A stretch of 64,000 bases of DNA. Origin: Thalassia testudinum (Eukaryota; Streptophyta; Magnoliopsida; Alismatales; Hydrocharitaceae). Below the pieces are notes generated by a model, which was not told the origin of the DNA, searched no databases, and was given only the letters and a program-made list of their open reading frames with translations. Position 1 is the stretch's first letter. Every line of letters begins with the position of its first letter. The stretch covers positions 16,838,501 through 16,902,500 of the forward strand of contig JAZHRO010000046.1 in assembly GCA_037157565.1 (NCBI GenBank), given 5' to 3'. Both the position numbers and the translations under genes were made by a program. This document shows, piece after piece, positions 33,907 through 45,856 of this stretch.

Positions 33907-35873
33907 TGTTGTAACTCTTTGTCGTGTTTTTAAATTAATCTCGTTGCAGTATAGTTGAAAAGGCGTTATAAACAATTAACAATTTTTTACTCGAAAACTA
34001 AAGTATCCAAGGTCGAACTCAGGGAGCAAATTGGTATTTTAGAAACTAAATCACAATCTCAAATTACTCAAAAGATGATATCAATGCAATCCAATGTATA
34101 TGAAAACTAGAGAGAGAAAATGCAAGAAGAAATAGATTTGTCTTTCTTCTTCTCTTTTCTTCTTTCTTTCTCTTTGTGACTTCTTCTTTCTCTTCTCTCT
34201 TTCTTTTCCTTTTTCTTTCTTCTGCTTGGCCACACCTTCTCCTTCTTCCTTTCTCTGCCTTTCCTTTCTTAGACGTCTGATTCTATGAATCAGACGTCTT
34301 AACTGGCGAATGCTACAGTACTCTCACTCTTTCTTCTTCTTCTTCTGCAGTTCCTTCTTCTGTTCTTCTTTGTCTACCCTTGTCTTCTTCTTCTTCCGTT
34401 CTTCTCTACTGTGCCTCCTCCTTCTTCTTCCTTGGCCTCTGCAATCTTCTTCAGCCATGCCTCCTTCTTTTTCTTCTCTTCCTCTGTCGCTCCTCTACTA
34501 CAATGCCTCTCTTTCCTTCTTCTTCAGTCTTCTTTCTTCTGCTTCTCCTCTTTCTTCTTCCCTACGGCCTTCTTCACTTTGGCCTCCTCCTTCAGCCGCG
34601 CCTTCTTCTTCTTCAGTCTCTGCTACACCTCTTCCTTAACTCCTTCTTTCTTGCACAACACCACTCAGCAAAACCTACCCCCTACCCTCCCCGTGTCTCT
34701 CTCTCTCTATATCTTTCTTCGCTCTCTTAGAGCCAGAAAATCCAGTATACGGGTCGAGTTACGTGCGCCCGGGTCCAGGCGCATCGGCGTGGGTGGTGCG
34801 CGAGGAGTGCAGGGTAAACGGGTCAGCTAGGTCCACGTAGGGGTGACTGCGGACGAGGTAGGCGAGGGCGAGGGGACCTCACCCTGTGACTTGAGGCAAC
34901 GAAGAGGAAACACAAATTCAACTTATATCACTCACCTCACTCCAAAAAGCCCGAGGTGGGACTAAAAGTCCCACCGGCTTCTGCGCGCACACCCGTAGGG
35001 GGTCACCTTCGATTGCGGCGGTTGCAGTGCTTTCTCAAAGCCACTCACTGGCTGATTGAATGTGCGAGGTAACTCCACACCTCCTGGACCTGTTCACCTG
35101 GAGCCTGATGCTTGGGTTGAAGCTTGCGAGCAAGCTGCATGTCAGCTCCAATGGCGATGGAGACAAGAACCTGTTCTCAAGAAAAATAGCCTCGCGGCCT
35201 CATTAGATCATGCAGGGAGCTTCGCCATGACATGGTGAAGGTGTTGTGGTAGGTAGATGGGCGCGGGGTGGCCTAGGCATGCGTGCCTAGGTTGGTTTGT
35301 GACCGTGATGATGGGTGTGTTCAGGGAGTGATAGTGGAGGTTGTAGCGGTCGATGGAGATGGGGAAAGTGACCAGTGAATGGTGGTGGTGCTTCTGAGGG
35401 GTCTGGTGAGGTGGATGGGTGTAGGGAGGTGGCGGAGACACCTCCCGGTGGTCTGCCGGAGGTGGAGAAGATGGTGTTGGTCTGCGGTGTTGAGGGGTCG
35501 AAAATGCAAATTAAGAGAGGGGAAATAAAGAGGGGAGAGAGGGGAATAATTCTAACCTACTTACCAGATGAAAGGAGGGAGGAGACGGACGGCTCATATG
35601 TGCCATCGTCGGAGACAAAGGCCCTGAGGTGGGGATGACGGCGATGATGAAGGGGTCAGAGAAGCTCGTGCGGGTACAGCGTGATACGGAGGAGCGAGGC
35701 GGAGATGACTCTGCCATTGGCATGGTGGCAGAGCGACGAGAAGAGGGAGGACAGACCACCAGAGCTTGCGGGCTGTTGGCCGGAGGTGAGGGAGGACGAA
35801 TTTAGGGGTTTTCTCAGGCCAAATCAAGCTTAGAAGATGCGACCAGACCTAAGGCAACATTTAAAGGCACAGG
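33907..35873 (-). repeat. 5' LTR of E2, R-U5 side (split by E1)
   Basis: This is the sense-downstream part of E2's 5' LTR. It ends at ACAGG (35869-35873), the left copy of E1's target duplication. A TATA-like CTTTAAAT (35866 to 35859) lies next to the insertion, so E1 separates the LTR's U3 from its TATA box. Confidence 0.9.
34271..34299. repeat. Perfect 13-bp hairpin in E2 5' LTR
   Basis: AGACGTCTGATTC pairs perfectly with GAATCAGACGTCT around TAT. The 3' LTR has only AGACGTCT at 21518-21525, as if 21 bp between the two AGACGTCT copies had been lost. Confidence 0.9.
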
Positions 35874-36263
35874 TGGTAACGGCTATTTCGTGACTACTAG
35901 TTTTGTTATAACGTTGTAGTACAGGTAGTCATTGCCATTATTACAATTTTATATTTTTTACTCGGAAAATAAAAGAGTTCCCGAGGTCGAACTCAGGGAG
36001 CAAGTTGTATTCTAGAGATATACATGTTCTATTACAAAAATAAAGAGAGAGAGAGAGATGAAAGTTTGGCTTCTTCTTCTTTTCTTCTTTCTTTCTCTTT
36101 GTCTTCTCTTTAGCTTTTGTTCTTCCTGTTCTTCTTTTCTTGCTTCAGATCTCCCTCCCGTGCTCTTCTTCTTCTTTTCTTCTTGCTTCTCTTCTTCTTC
36201 TGCTTGGCTGCTCCATCTCTCTTCTTTTTCTTCTTCTTCTTTGTCTTCACCTGTCTTCAGGAC

Positions 36264-36289
36264 GTCGTCTGATTTTCCAATCAGACGAC
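36264..36289. repeat. 10-bp hairpin in E1 LTRs
   Basis: GTCGTCTGAT pairs with ATCAGACGAC around TTTCCA; the second copy is at 47151-47176. It is the positional equivalent of the E2 hairpin at 34271 and is followed by TTAAC and GCTACAGT as in E2. Confidence 0.9.
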
Positions 36290-37666
36290 TTAACCCACGG
36301 ATGCTACAGTGTTGCTTCAGTTCTTCTTCCTCTTCTTCCGCAGTCCTTTGCTTCGGGCAGCCCTGGCTGCTCTTCTTCCTTCAGTCTTCTTCTCCTTCTC
36401 TGTTCAGCGGGCGTCTTTCTTCTTCTTCTCTGCCTGCACACTTGCACAGCTTGATCAGAGGGGCAAAACCTAATTCTACCCTCTCCCCCGCGTTTCTCTC
36501 TCACGGAAGCCGCTCTTAGGAAAGCTCTCCCAGAGCTGCCGGGTATTCGGGTAAGGGTCGTGCCCGGGTCCAGGCCCACCGGCATGCGTGGTGGGCGAGG
36601 AGTGCAGGTCGGGCTTAGTCGGGTCGGGCCAGGTCCGCGGGGCGTGGCCGCGGACGAGGCCGGGTCGAGCGGGTAAGTGAGAGGGACCCCACCCCGTGCT
36701 CAGGAGGCAACGAGCTTAAGGCACTTTTTGCCTTTATGCGGGCGCGCACCTCTGAAAAGTTCCGAGGTGGGACTAAATGTCCCACCCCAATTGGGTGCCC
36801 GCAGCTGAAGACGCTGCAGGAGTTCGCGGTTGCACGCGAGGCCTTTGCCCCAACTGCAAGCCTGGGACGCTTCGCGGAGACTCTCCGCGAAACCTGGGAG
36901 TCGGACCTGGGCGAATCGCGCCTGCAGCTGCAGGTTGAAGGAGCTCCGGCTGCTCAGCAATGGCGATGGAGGGCGAGACACCTGTTCACAGAAGAACGGC
37001 CTCTCGGCCTAATTAGACAAGCGGAGAACCTTCGCCGTGGCACGGCGAAGGTGGTGGGGGGTCTGGCAAGCCGTGAGGCGGAGCGTAGGGGCTGCGCTAG
37101 GTCAGATTGTGGCGCGGGAAATGGGTTTGTTCGGTGGAGTATGGTGTAGGCGAAGAGTGGTAGCGAAGGGGCGGAAGTGGGTCGGCGTGATGAGGCGGAG
37201 GTTATATGCAGGTCAGCGAGCCGTGTGGGATGCTGGAGTGATGGGAGCAGGTCACCGGAGTGTGGCCGGAGGTGGAGAAGGTGAGGGTGATTGGTCGGAA
37301 TCGAGGGCGACAGTAAGGGTTTAAAGTGAGGAAAAGGAAGAGGGGAGAAAGGTGAGAAGTTACACCTACTTAGTAGGACGAGGAGGGGGCGGAGCAGGCG
37401 ACAGTCGTATCGACTATCGCCGGAGAAGAAGCTGCCCGGAGGAAGGAGCGACGGCGAGGAGAGGGCTGGAGAGGCGCACGCTGGGTGCGGCGCGGCGCGG
37501 GAAGAGCGGGGGAAGGCAGTCCTGCTGCTGGTAGTGTGGCAGAACGACGAGGAGGAAGAGGAGAGACCGCCGGAGCTAGAGGGCTTCCTGTCGGAGTGGG
37601 AAGAGAGTGAAAAGAGGGTGTTTCTCCGTCAGGACCGAGCTGGGAAGAACGGCGGAGCGACGGGGG

Positions 37667-37674
37667 TATTTATA
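37667..37674 (-). promoter_or_regulatory. TATA box of E1 3' LTR
   Basis: TATAAATA on the minus strand; the 5' LTR copy is at 48554-48561 and would drive the element's genomic RNA. Confidence 0.7.
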
Positions 37675-38567
37675 GGGGCTGAACCAGAGAGGAGGGCGGA
37701 GGGAGACGACGTGTCTCCCTCGTCGGAGGACGCCGGAGATGGAGACCCATACCGTCCGTGCATTCGTACGGCCGGTATGGTGGGTTGCAGCGACCAGGGG
37801 GTGCTCCTGCGACGGCTGACGACGCAGGGCACCCCCGGTTGACTTGCCAGGCCCTCTCCCTTACCCTGCGCGGCGCCATGCTCCGCGCAAGGTCGCCGGA
37901 GTATGGTGCCGGTCAGGTTTTGCAGGAGGGACCTGAACGCAAAGAACGAAGAAGAGTTAGGGGCCAAAATGCGAGGGTTCGAAAGTTGAGGGCCAAAAAG
38001 TAAATATATGAGGACCAAAATGTAAAGTTGGTCAAGAAAGTTTCTTCTTAGGCTCAAGTTTTTATACATGACTAATTAGGACCTAAGGAATCTGATGGTG
38101 AATTTTATTTCTAGATTAAACCTTGTTTGACCGGTCAATTTACGCAAAAACCCAAATTAAGTTATTAATCGGGCATGGTTCTCAATGTAGGTCAAAATGG
38201 GTTCCTAAGGCCAAATCGAAGGTTCTAAACCCTAGAGATTATTTTTCTATGAATTTTAGAGGGTTTATTACGTTTTTACTTTGCCTCGAACCTCGCGAAT
38301 TGAAGTGGGTTTGTTTTAGGGTTACAGATTATCATTTAGTTCCTTGGAATTATTGTAGCCCTTATAAGATCATCCCACTTTTCTTCTTATTTGGTTTGTT
38401 TGACCTATGTTTGGACCTGTATGCAAATTATACTGGTAAAATTGCATTTTTACCCCTTATGACTTGTTTTCTCCTTAAACTCAGAATTTTCTAAGTTAAG
38501 CCCTTCCTTGAGTTATGTAGGAGCTTTTATCATTTGTATTAGGTCAAAATGAGCTCGTTATGGCTCA

Positions 38568-38584
38568 TGATGAGGTTCTCATCA
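38568..38584. repeat. Terminal hairpin of E1/E2 LTRs
   Basis: TGATGAG pairs perfectly with CTCATCA around 3 nt at the very LTR terminus. Further copies are at 49455-49471, 24002-24018 and 50388-50404, and a covarying version is at 62528-62544. Confidence 0.85.
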
Positions 38585-40159
38585 TACCCCCATGCCTAGC
38601 TTTTGCTAGTCCCTTAGCAAAAACTTAAGGTTTCAACCCTTGTTCTAGACCATGAAGTTCTTAATAGCTTCAGATAAGTGCTTTTTCATTTGAGCTTAGA
38701 TTAGGTTAGAATGCTGACCATAGGCCTAAAAGGTACTCTAGTACCAATCAAGATCCAAATCTGTCTAGCCTTAGCCTCGGTCCTTAGCAAAGGTTTTTAA
38801 GGCCCACGAGAACTAACCTAAGGTTTATTGGACTTTGTGGTTAAAGCACCCGTGCTTGAAATGACTTTAGCCCTGGCTCAGTTCGCAGTGCATTTTGTAA
38901 GAGAGAGAGATAGAAAATTTATCTGTTTGGAGAGTTCTCTCTCTTTTTCTTTTTAATTCTAGCTTAGGATTGGCTTTTCAACACGGTCTGTATCAGATTC
39001 CTTGCTCCCATCATCAATCCTCAAGGGTTCCTGGCAATCGATGCTTCGAGATAGCCCCGCCCATGGCAACCCCCGGAACCCTGGCTATTGAGATTTCGAG
39101 ATAATCCCATCCATGGTGTTCCGTGGCTGAATTCAGACCCTGGCAATTGACACTTCGAGATAATGCCATCCATGGAATCTGAACCAGCAGAGTGCTTACA
39201 TGCCCCCAGTAGGATATGTAAATATCCTAAGAGACAAGCACCGAGGAGATGATATTTTGTTATGCATCTTCGAGGGGATTTCCCGCCTCTCCGCGCTGGG
39301 AACTCATCCAAATCAACTTGTGTTGATCGGCCGCTCCTACTCTAGGTGTACTTTTCAGAATTTTGCGACGCTTCTGCGTGATTTTGATTTTTACGCTTAC
39401 TGAACCAGGCTGTGTGTGAGGTTAGGGTGCTTAGGTTACTAAGTCCCGTAAACCAAAAATTAGTTAACGAGGCCAAATACTCCCTAAGCCTTAGACCTAA
39501 TACTTCAGCTTTTCATTTTCCTCAACCTCTTGAGGAGTGTCCAGATCTTAATGGGTACTAAGTGTCTATTCAAGAATGCTTAAGGTTTGCGTTCTTACTA
39601 ATCTCATTATGCACTTTTCAGTTATTTTCTTGATGAGGTCTAGAACTTAGGTTAATTCCTTAGTTCCTTACTAATGACTATCATTTTTTTTTTTTTTCAT
39701 AATTTTGTGCTCCTTTTTCATTTTGTTTCTTTTCTCCTTCTCCTTCACAAAATTTCCTTTTCCTCTTTTCCTCTTATTCTTTTTTGAAAAATTTCTAATT
39801 TTTATGGTGTTTTTTTTTGGCAAATGTGAATTTTTTTGTTTGAAACCTTTTCTTACAAGTTTTGCACTTTCATACCCCCCCATGCCTAAGATTTGCAATG
39901 TCCTCATTGTAACCTAGGGGGTTTTTTATTTACTTAGTTCATTCCTTAAGACAAATGTTTTGATGAGTGAATGGGTCGGGGTGACTGTTGCGGACGATTT
40001 CTAATCCCAGATGCAAGCATCTGAGGTGGGGTCGGCTGTCTACACGGGTGAACCTTAAGTTCCAAAAGGTGTCAGAAAAAGGTTTTGGATTTTTAGGAAA
40101 ATGACGGGTTGCCTCCCATTAAGCGCTGAGTTTTACGCCATCGGCTGGGCATAATAAGC
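38585..40159 (-). other. E1 3' non-coding internal region
   Basis: This lies between the pol stop and the 3' LTR. The complement of 38585 onward gives GGCATGGGGGTA, the likely polypurine tract. It also carries the triple repeat at 39018-39184 and a second G-rich block (complement GGCATGGGGGGGTATG near 39880). No env-like frame was found. Confidence 0.75.
39018..39184 (-). repeat. Degenerate triple repeat, E1 copy
   Basis: Three units with CCTGGCAATCGATGCTTCG-like cores followed by GATA and CCATGG, spaced as in E2, E3 and E4. Confidence 0.75.
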
Positions 40160-43100
40160 TCAAGGGGAATGGAGGATATAAGATGCTTCAGCCAAATCAG
40201 TAGAAGTCACATCAATGAACGGCTTGAGTCTCTGATCGTTCACGATGAAAGGTTCGGAATTGTGGCTGAGCGGACTGATTTCGATACCTCCATTTCTAAA
40301 AACTTGTCGAACCAAATATGGTCCGACCCACTTGGATCGCAGCTTTCCCGGGAAAAGTTTGAGTCGGGCATCAAAGAGTAGGACCTTCTGACCAGGATGA
40401 AAGACTTTTCTCGAGATATGCTTGTCGTGGAAGGCTTTAACCCGCTCCTTGTAGATTCGCGAGCTCTCATACGCGTCTAGGCGTAATTCATCGATTTCGC
40501 TGATTTGAAGTTTTCTGTGGGTTCCAGCCTTCGAAAAATCTAGATTACAGTTCCGTACTGCCCAATAGGCTTTATGCTCCAGTTCTACGGGAAGGTGACA
40601 TGCCTTCCCGTACACCAATCTAAAGGGAGACATGCCTAATTGGGTTTTGTGGGCGGTCCTATAGGCCCACAATGCTTCCGGAAGTCGGGACGACCAGTCC
40701 TTCCTGTCAGGCTGAACAGTGACTTACAGGATTTTCTTGATCTCCCGATTAGACAGCTCAGCTAGACCATTAGTTTGGGGGTGGTAAGGAGTAGAGATTC
40801 GGTGAGACACCCCGTATTTGGTCATCAGTGACCTAAACTGAGCATTTGTGAAATGGGTCCCCCCATCAGAGATTATTGCACGAGGAATCCCGAACCTTGA
40901 GAAAATGTTTTGATGAATGAATTTGAGAACGATTTTGTGATCACAGGTTCGGGTTGGTATGGCTTCGATCCATTTGGACACGTAGTCCACAGCCAGCAGA
41001 ATGTATTCGAAACCATTCGAAACAGGAAAGGGGCCCATAAAATCAATCCCCCAAACATCAAAGATTTCGCATACGAGAATCGGTTGCATAGGCATCATGT
41101 CGCGATGGCTCATGTTGCCCAAAGTCTGGCAACGACTGCATGCCTTGCAGTGACTGTACGCGTCTTTGAATAATGTGGGCCAGTAAAAGCCACACTGGAG
41201 GACTTTTGATGCGGTTTTATGCCCGGAGAAATGGCCACCGCATGCCTGGTCATGGCAGAAGGAGAGGATATTGTTGAATTCCTCTTCCGGGACACATCTC
41301 CGGATGATCTGATCAGCACCTATGCGGAAGAGGTACGGGTCTTCCCAAATGAAATACTTAGCATCAGAGCGTAATTTGTCCTTCTTGGCCTTTGGCCAAT
41401 CGGACGGGATCTGATGAGATGCCAAGTAATTTACTACATTAGCAAACCATGGAAGGCTAGTACCGATAGTCAGCAGGTGCTCATCGGGAAAATGCTCAGT
41501 GATGGGTCCGGAAGGGTCAATTATTTCAGAAGGAAGACGGGACAAGTGGTCAGCTACCACATTTTGCTTTCCCGCTTTGTCGCGAATCTCAAGGTCAAAT
41601 TCTTGCAACAGCAAGATCCATCGGATTAATCGAGGTTTCGCGTCCTTCTTTGTAAGGAGATGCCTCACAGCTGTGTGATCCGAGTATATGATGACACGGG
41701 AACCCAGAAGGTATGATCTGAATTTTTCTAGGGCAAATACTACAGCTAGCAGCTCTTTCTCAGTAACCGTATAGTTACGTTGAGCCTCATCCAGTGTTTT
41801 GCTGGCGTAGTAAATGACCACAGGTTTCCCGTCAATTTTCTGCCCCAAAACCGCTCCTACAGCGAAGTCGGATGCATCGCACATGATCTCAAAGGGTTGA
41901 GACCAATCAGGGGATTGTAGGATCGGGGCTTGGGTGACTCGGTCACGTAGGATCTCAAATGCTTGAGTGCATTCCTTGGAAATTTCGAAAGGAGCATCCT
42001 TGGAGAGAAAAGTGGTCAGGGGGCGCGCGATTTTTGAAAAATCAGGGATAAATCGTCGATAAAAACCGACATGCCCCAAAAAAGATCGGATGTCCTTGAT
42101 CGAGCTAGGCATAGGAAGGTGAGAAATCAGATCAACCTTAGCTCGGTCCACTTGGATGCCTTTTTCCGAAATTGAGTGCCCCAGGACAATTCCCTCAGGC
42201 ACCATGAAATGGCTCTTTTCCCAGGAAAGAACCAAATTCACATCGATGCACCGCCTGAGTATCTGGACCAAGTGTTGGAGGCAATCGTCGAATGATGCTC
42301 CGAAAACTGAAAAGTCATCCATGAAGACTTCCAGATAATCACCTACCATATCTGAGAATATGGCAAGCATGCATCGCTGAAAAGTAGCGGGTGCATTGCA
42401 AAGACCGAAAGGCATCCTTCGGAAAGCGTATGTTCCAAAGGGGCAGGTGAATGTGGTCTTTTCTTGGTCCTCAGGATGGATTGCCACCTGGTTGTAACCG
42501 GAGTACCCATCAAGAAAGCAGAAGAACCTATTTCCCGCTAGTTTCTCGAGAATCTGATCAATGAAAGGCAGTGGGAAATGATCCTTCTTCGTGGAGGAAT
42601 TGAGTCGGCGGTAATCTATACAGACTCTCCACGAGTTGGCTAATCGGGTAGGAATGATTTCTCCGATTTCAGTCGTTATAGTGGTGAGTCCTGCCTTCTT
42701 GGGCACGACCTGAATTGGGCTCACCCAACGACTATCGGAGATCGGGTAGATGATTCCGACATCTAACCACTTGATGATCTCCTTTTTCACGACCTCCTGC
42801 AGATTGGGGTTTAAGCGTCTCTGCATTTCACGAGAAGGTCGTGTGCCCTCTTCTGAATAGATATGATGAGTACAATAAGAGGGACTTATTCCAGTCAAAT
42901 CATCGAGAGTCCACCCGATGGCTCTGCGATGTTGCTGGAGGACAACAATCAGACGGGATTCCTGTTCAGGACTGAGGTTGGAATTGATAATCACAGGAAG
43001 GGTCTGATTAGAACCCAAAAAGATGTATTTCAAGTGAGCAGGAAGGGGCTTCAGTTCGAGGATGGGGTTATCAGCAGCAGCGGGTGGTTCAGTATAGATG

Positions 43101-45856
43101 TGAGGTTCAAGGGTGGGAGTTACTGGGTTGTTCATATCTGGATTCGACTCCTCAGTTTGTGGATCACGATTTTTCTGCGGTTGATGAGGTATAATCAGAT
43201 CATTCTGGAAGTGTGTTTCATCAACCAAAGTCCTAATGTCACAAATTTGTTCGATGACACCGCAATTGATTCCTTGTTGGGCCTTAAATATATCAATTTT
43301 CAGTGTTTGATTCCCAAATTTGAGCTCTATTTGGCCCTCCTCACAGCTAATGTTGGCTCTAGCAGTAGCCAGGAAAGGTCTCCCTAAAATGATTGGTGTA
43401 TCCCTAGGGTTCTCAGGTGCGTCCATATCTAAGACTATGAAGTCTACAAGAAAGTAGAAATCCCGCACTCTCACAATAACATCCTCGAGAATCCCTTTTG
43501 GTGACTTTATAGATCGATCTGCTAATTGTAATGTCACCTCAGTTGGTTTCAGCTCAGATTCTTCTAGATGGTTAAGTAAGGATGTGGGTATCAGATTTAT
43601 GGAAGCACCCAAGTCTACTAATGCTCTATCAAATTGTGTATCACCTATCCTGCAGGAAATCAGGGGAGTACCAGGATCTTTAGCCTTGGGTGGGAGTCTG
43701 CTTAGGATTACAGAGCTGGCTTGCTCTGACAGAACAATTGGACTCCCACTCTTGGTTCGCGGCTTACGCTGGGGTGTACACACATTCTTTAAAAATCGTG
43801 CATAAGCCGGTACGTGGTGGATTGCATCCATCAAGGGGATGTTTATGTGGACCTGGTCAAAGAGCTTGACCAGGTCCTCCTCAGGTGCCACGGGCTTGGT
43901 TCTTCTCTTTTCTTTGATTAAGGCTTCAGGGAATGGGACCTTGGTTGGTTCTTCTAGGATAGGTCCGGGTTCTTGATCTGGGACAGTGGTATCTTGGATA
44001 ACTGTCCTAGGGTCATGGTTATTAGGCTTGGAGTGGTTCGGATAATGCGGGTCTTGAGTTGTTTTACCACTACGTGTTGTTACAGAATTTAATCCGACCT
44101 GATTTTGGTTTGGGTTTGGTAAGAGGGGTGGCTGCTGCTGAAATCCCGCATAAGAAGTTGAAGCTTCCATCTCGTCTGGAGATGGAGCAGTAGGGGCCTG
44201 ATAAATCCATTGTGCGTGGCCTAAATTTGGATTCATAACGCGCTTCTGGGTCGGCACGTTATTCGGGTTAGGAAGAGGTTGGGAAGGGAGTGTGCCTGGC
44301 TGGCGAGAATTTGCCAACTGGGCCAGTTGAGTTCTAACCTCTGTAAGTTCGTCCTTGTGTTGTTTTTGAATAGCCGCATTCGTTCTTTGAATGTCAGCCA
44401 GAGTCTAAAGAATTAGGGACATTTGATCCTGATTTGGCCCTGATGGATAAGTAGGGTTGGGCCGAGGCTGAGGCGGCTGGTAATGACGAGAGGGCTGTGG
44501 GCGGGACTGAAAAGGTGGTCTTTGGGTTTAGGAATTTCCCGCCCACTGAAAATTGGGATGGTTTCTCCATCCAGGGTTGTAGGTGTTGGAGAATGGGTCG
44601 TTCTGGATGGCGTTGAGGTCCTCGCAGGTCTGAGGTACCTCTAGAGAATCAGGGAAAGGGGGAATGGAATTCCCCGGGCTGGTGTAGAAAGGATCGGATG
44701 ATCCTCCGATCCGGGAATCAGATGGGGATGGATATGGATCCATCCTAGGGGAAGATCGGTGGAGAATGTTTTGCACAGTCTCCTGTGTGGAAGGATGTTG
44801 TGCAAAGGAGTTACGCGTAGAGGTGGCTCACTGCAAGTGCTGAGTCAGCTCATCCACCTTCTTCTCAATTATTGAGACCTTGTCCAATCGACTGGCCATT
44901 AATTCCAGGTCGACTGATGCGGACAGGCCCTGCATCTCATGTGCTCCCCTAAGATTCGTCGCTGCGCGGGTATTCGTCCTGTCGAATAATCCCATGGAGT
45001 CATTGTTGATGGAGTTCTCGCATATGTTTTCAAGAATCTCCCATACGGTGTCTTCATGTTGACCCATGATGTTTCCTCCGCAAGTTGCATTGATGAAAAG
45101 GCGGATGTCCTCACGGAGTCCCTGGTAAAAAGATTGGACCTGTTCCCATTTAGGAACTCCGTGATGGGGGCACTTTCTCATGAGATCCTGAAAACGATCC
45201 CATGCCTCATGGAGAGGTTCTCCTGATTGTTGAGTGAAGTGCGTAATCTGATGGCGCAAGGCGTTGGTCCGACCAACGGGAAAAAACTTTTTCAAAAACT
45301 CGGATTGAAGTTCTTCCCAAGTGTTGATCGGCCGGGTCTGAGTTTGATACCAATGGGCGGCCTTGTCCATAAGAGAAAAGGAGAACATCTTCATGAGAAG
45401 AATATCCCGATTTTGCGCATCCGACCCAAAAGTTTGGGCCAGATGCTTTAGCTGTTTGATGTGCTGGAAGGGATCTTCGGAATTAAGCCCATGGAATTTA
45501 GGTATAGCATGAATCATGTTGGGCTTCAATTCGGAATCAGGTCCTCCAGTCGGGATTCTGACTCGAGGCTCAATGGCCACCGCAGCAGGATTGTAGTGGT
45601 CCCGCATCATAGGACGCTGTGGTGGGTGCACGAAGTTTTGGAAGAGGTCATTGAGTCGCTGGAGCTGGTGCTCCAGATTGTTTTCTTCCTCAACTGGCTG
45701 AGCCATGATGGGGGAAGAAGAACTTGGTTCTGAATCAGAAGAGAGAATAATGTGAGGGTGTTGCTGCACAAACACGGGCGTCGAGGCTTGGCCTTGACGA
45801 GAGTGAATTTCTAAAGGAGGTCTTAAGGGTGGTCTTAAGGACCTCCTACCGTACAT
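40160..45856 (-). pseudogene. E1 gag-protease-RT-RNase H-integrase, single frame with four stops
   Basis: The whole polyprotein lies in one frame of about 1,898 codons starting MYGRRS. Stops occur at 44828-44830 (TGA), 44528-44530 (TAA), 44405-44407 (TAG) and 40724-40726 (TAA); no frameshift is needed. The Gag domain (HAIPKFHGLNSEDPFQHIK, KCPHHGVPKWEQVQ) precedes the first stop. The long 1197-residue frame from 44317 holds the protease active site DLGAS (about residue 235), reverse transcriptase with FMDD (about 665), RNase H (DASDFAVGAVLG to DHLSRL), the His/Cys integrase zinc site (GGHFSGHK and CKACSRC) and the catalytic core (WGIDFMGPFP, IISDGGTHF). The last stop cuts integrase near its C-terminal part, which continues to 40160 with GKACHLPVELEHKAYWA. 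Comparison with E2 suggests at least three stops arose by C-to-T change. The copy is probably dead but recent. Confidence 0.92.

Larger units (their letters stand above)
35874..38584 (-). repeat. 3' LTR of E1
   Basis: In sense order it starts TGATGAG at 38584 and has about 0.9 kb U3, TATAAATA at 37674 to 37667, then about 1.8 kb of R-U5. R-U5 is GC-rich first and ends in a purine-rich GAA-type region. Overlapping ORFs here (up to 182 codons in the partner LTR) show no homology and are duplicated simply because the LTR is. Confidence 0.92.

Noticed and set aside
36736..38003. Several overlapping ORFs of 60-180 codons, repeated at 47623-48890
   Set aside because: They are duplicated because the LTR is duplicated, overlap on both strands in GC-rich DNA, and show no protein-like motifs.
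38585..40160. An env-like ORF after pol in E1
   Set aside because: No frame longer than about 96 codons is present on the sense strand and none resembles a membrane protein.
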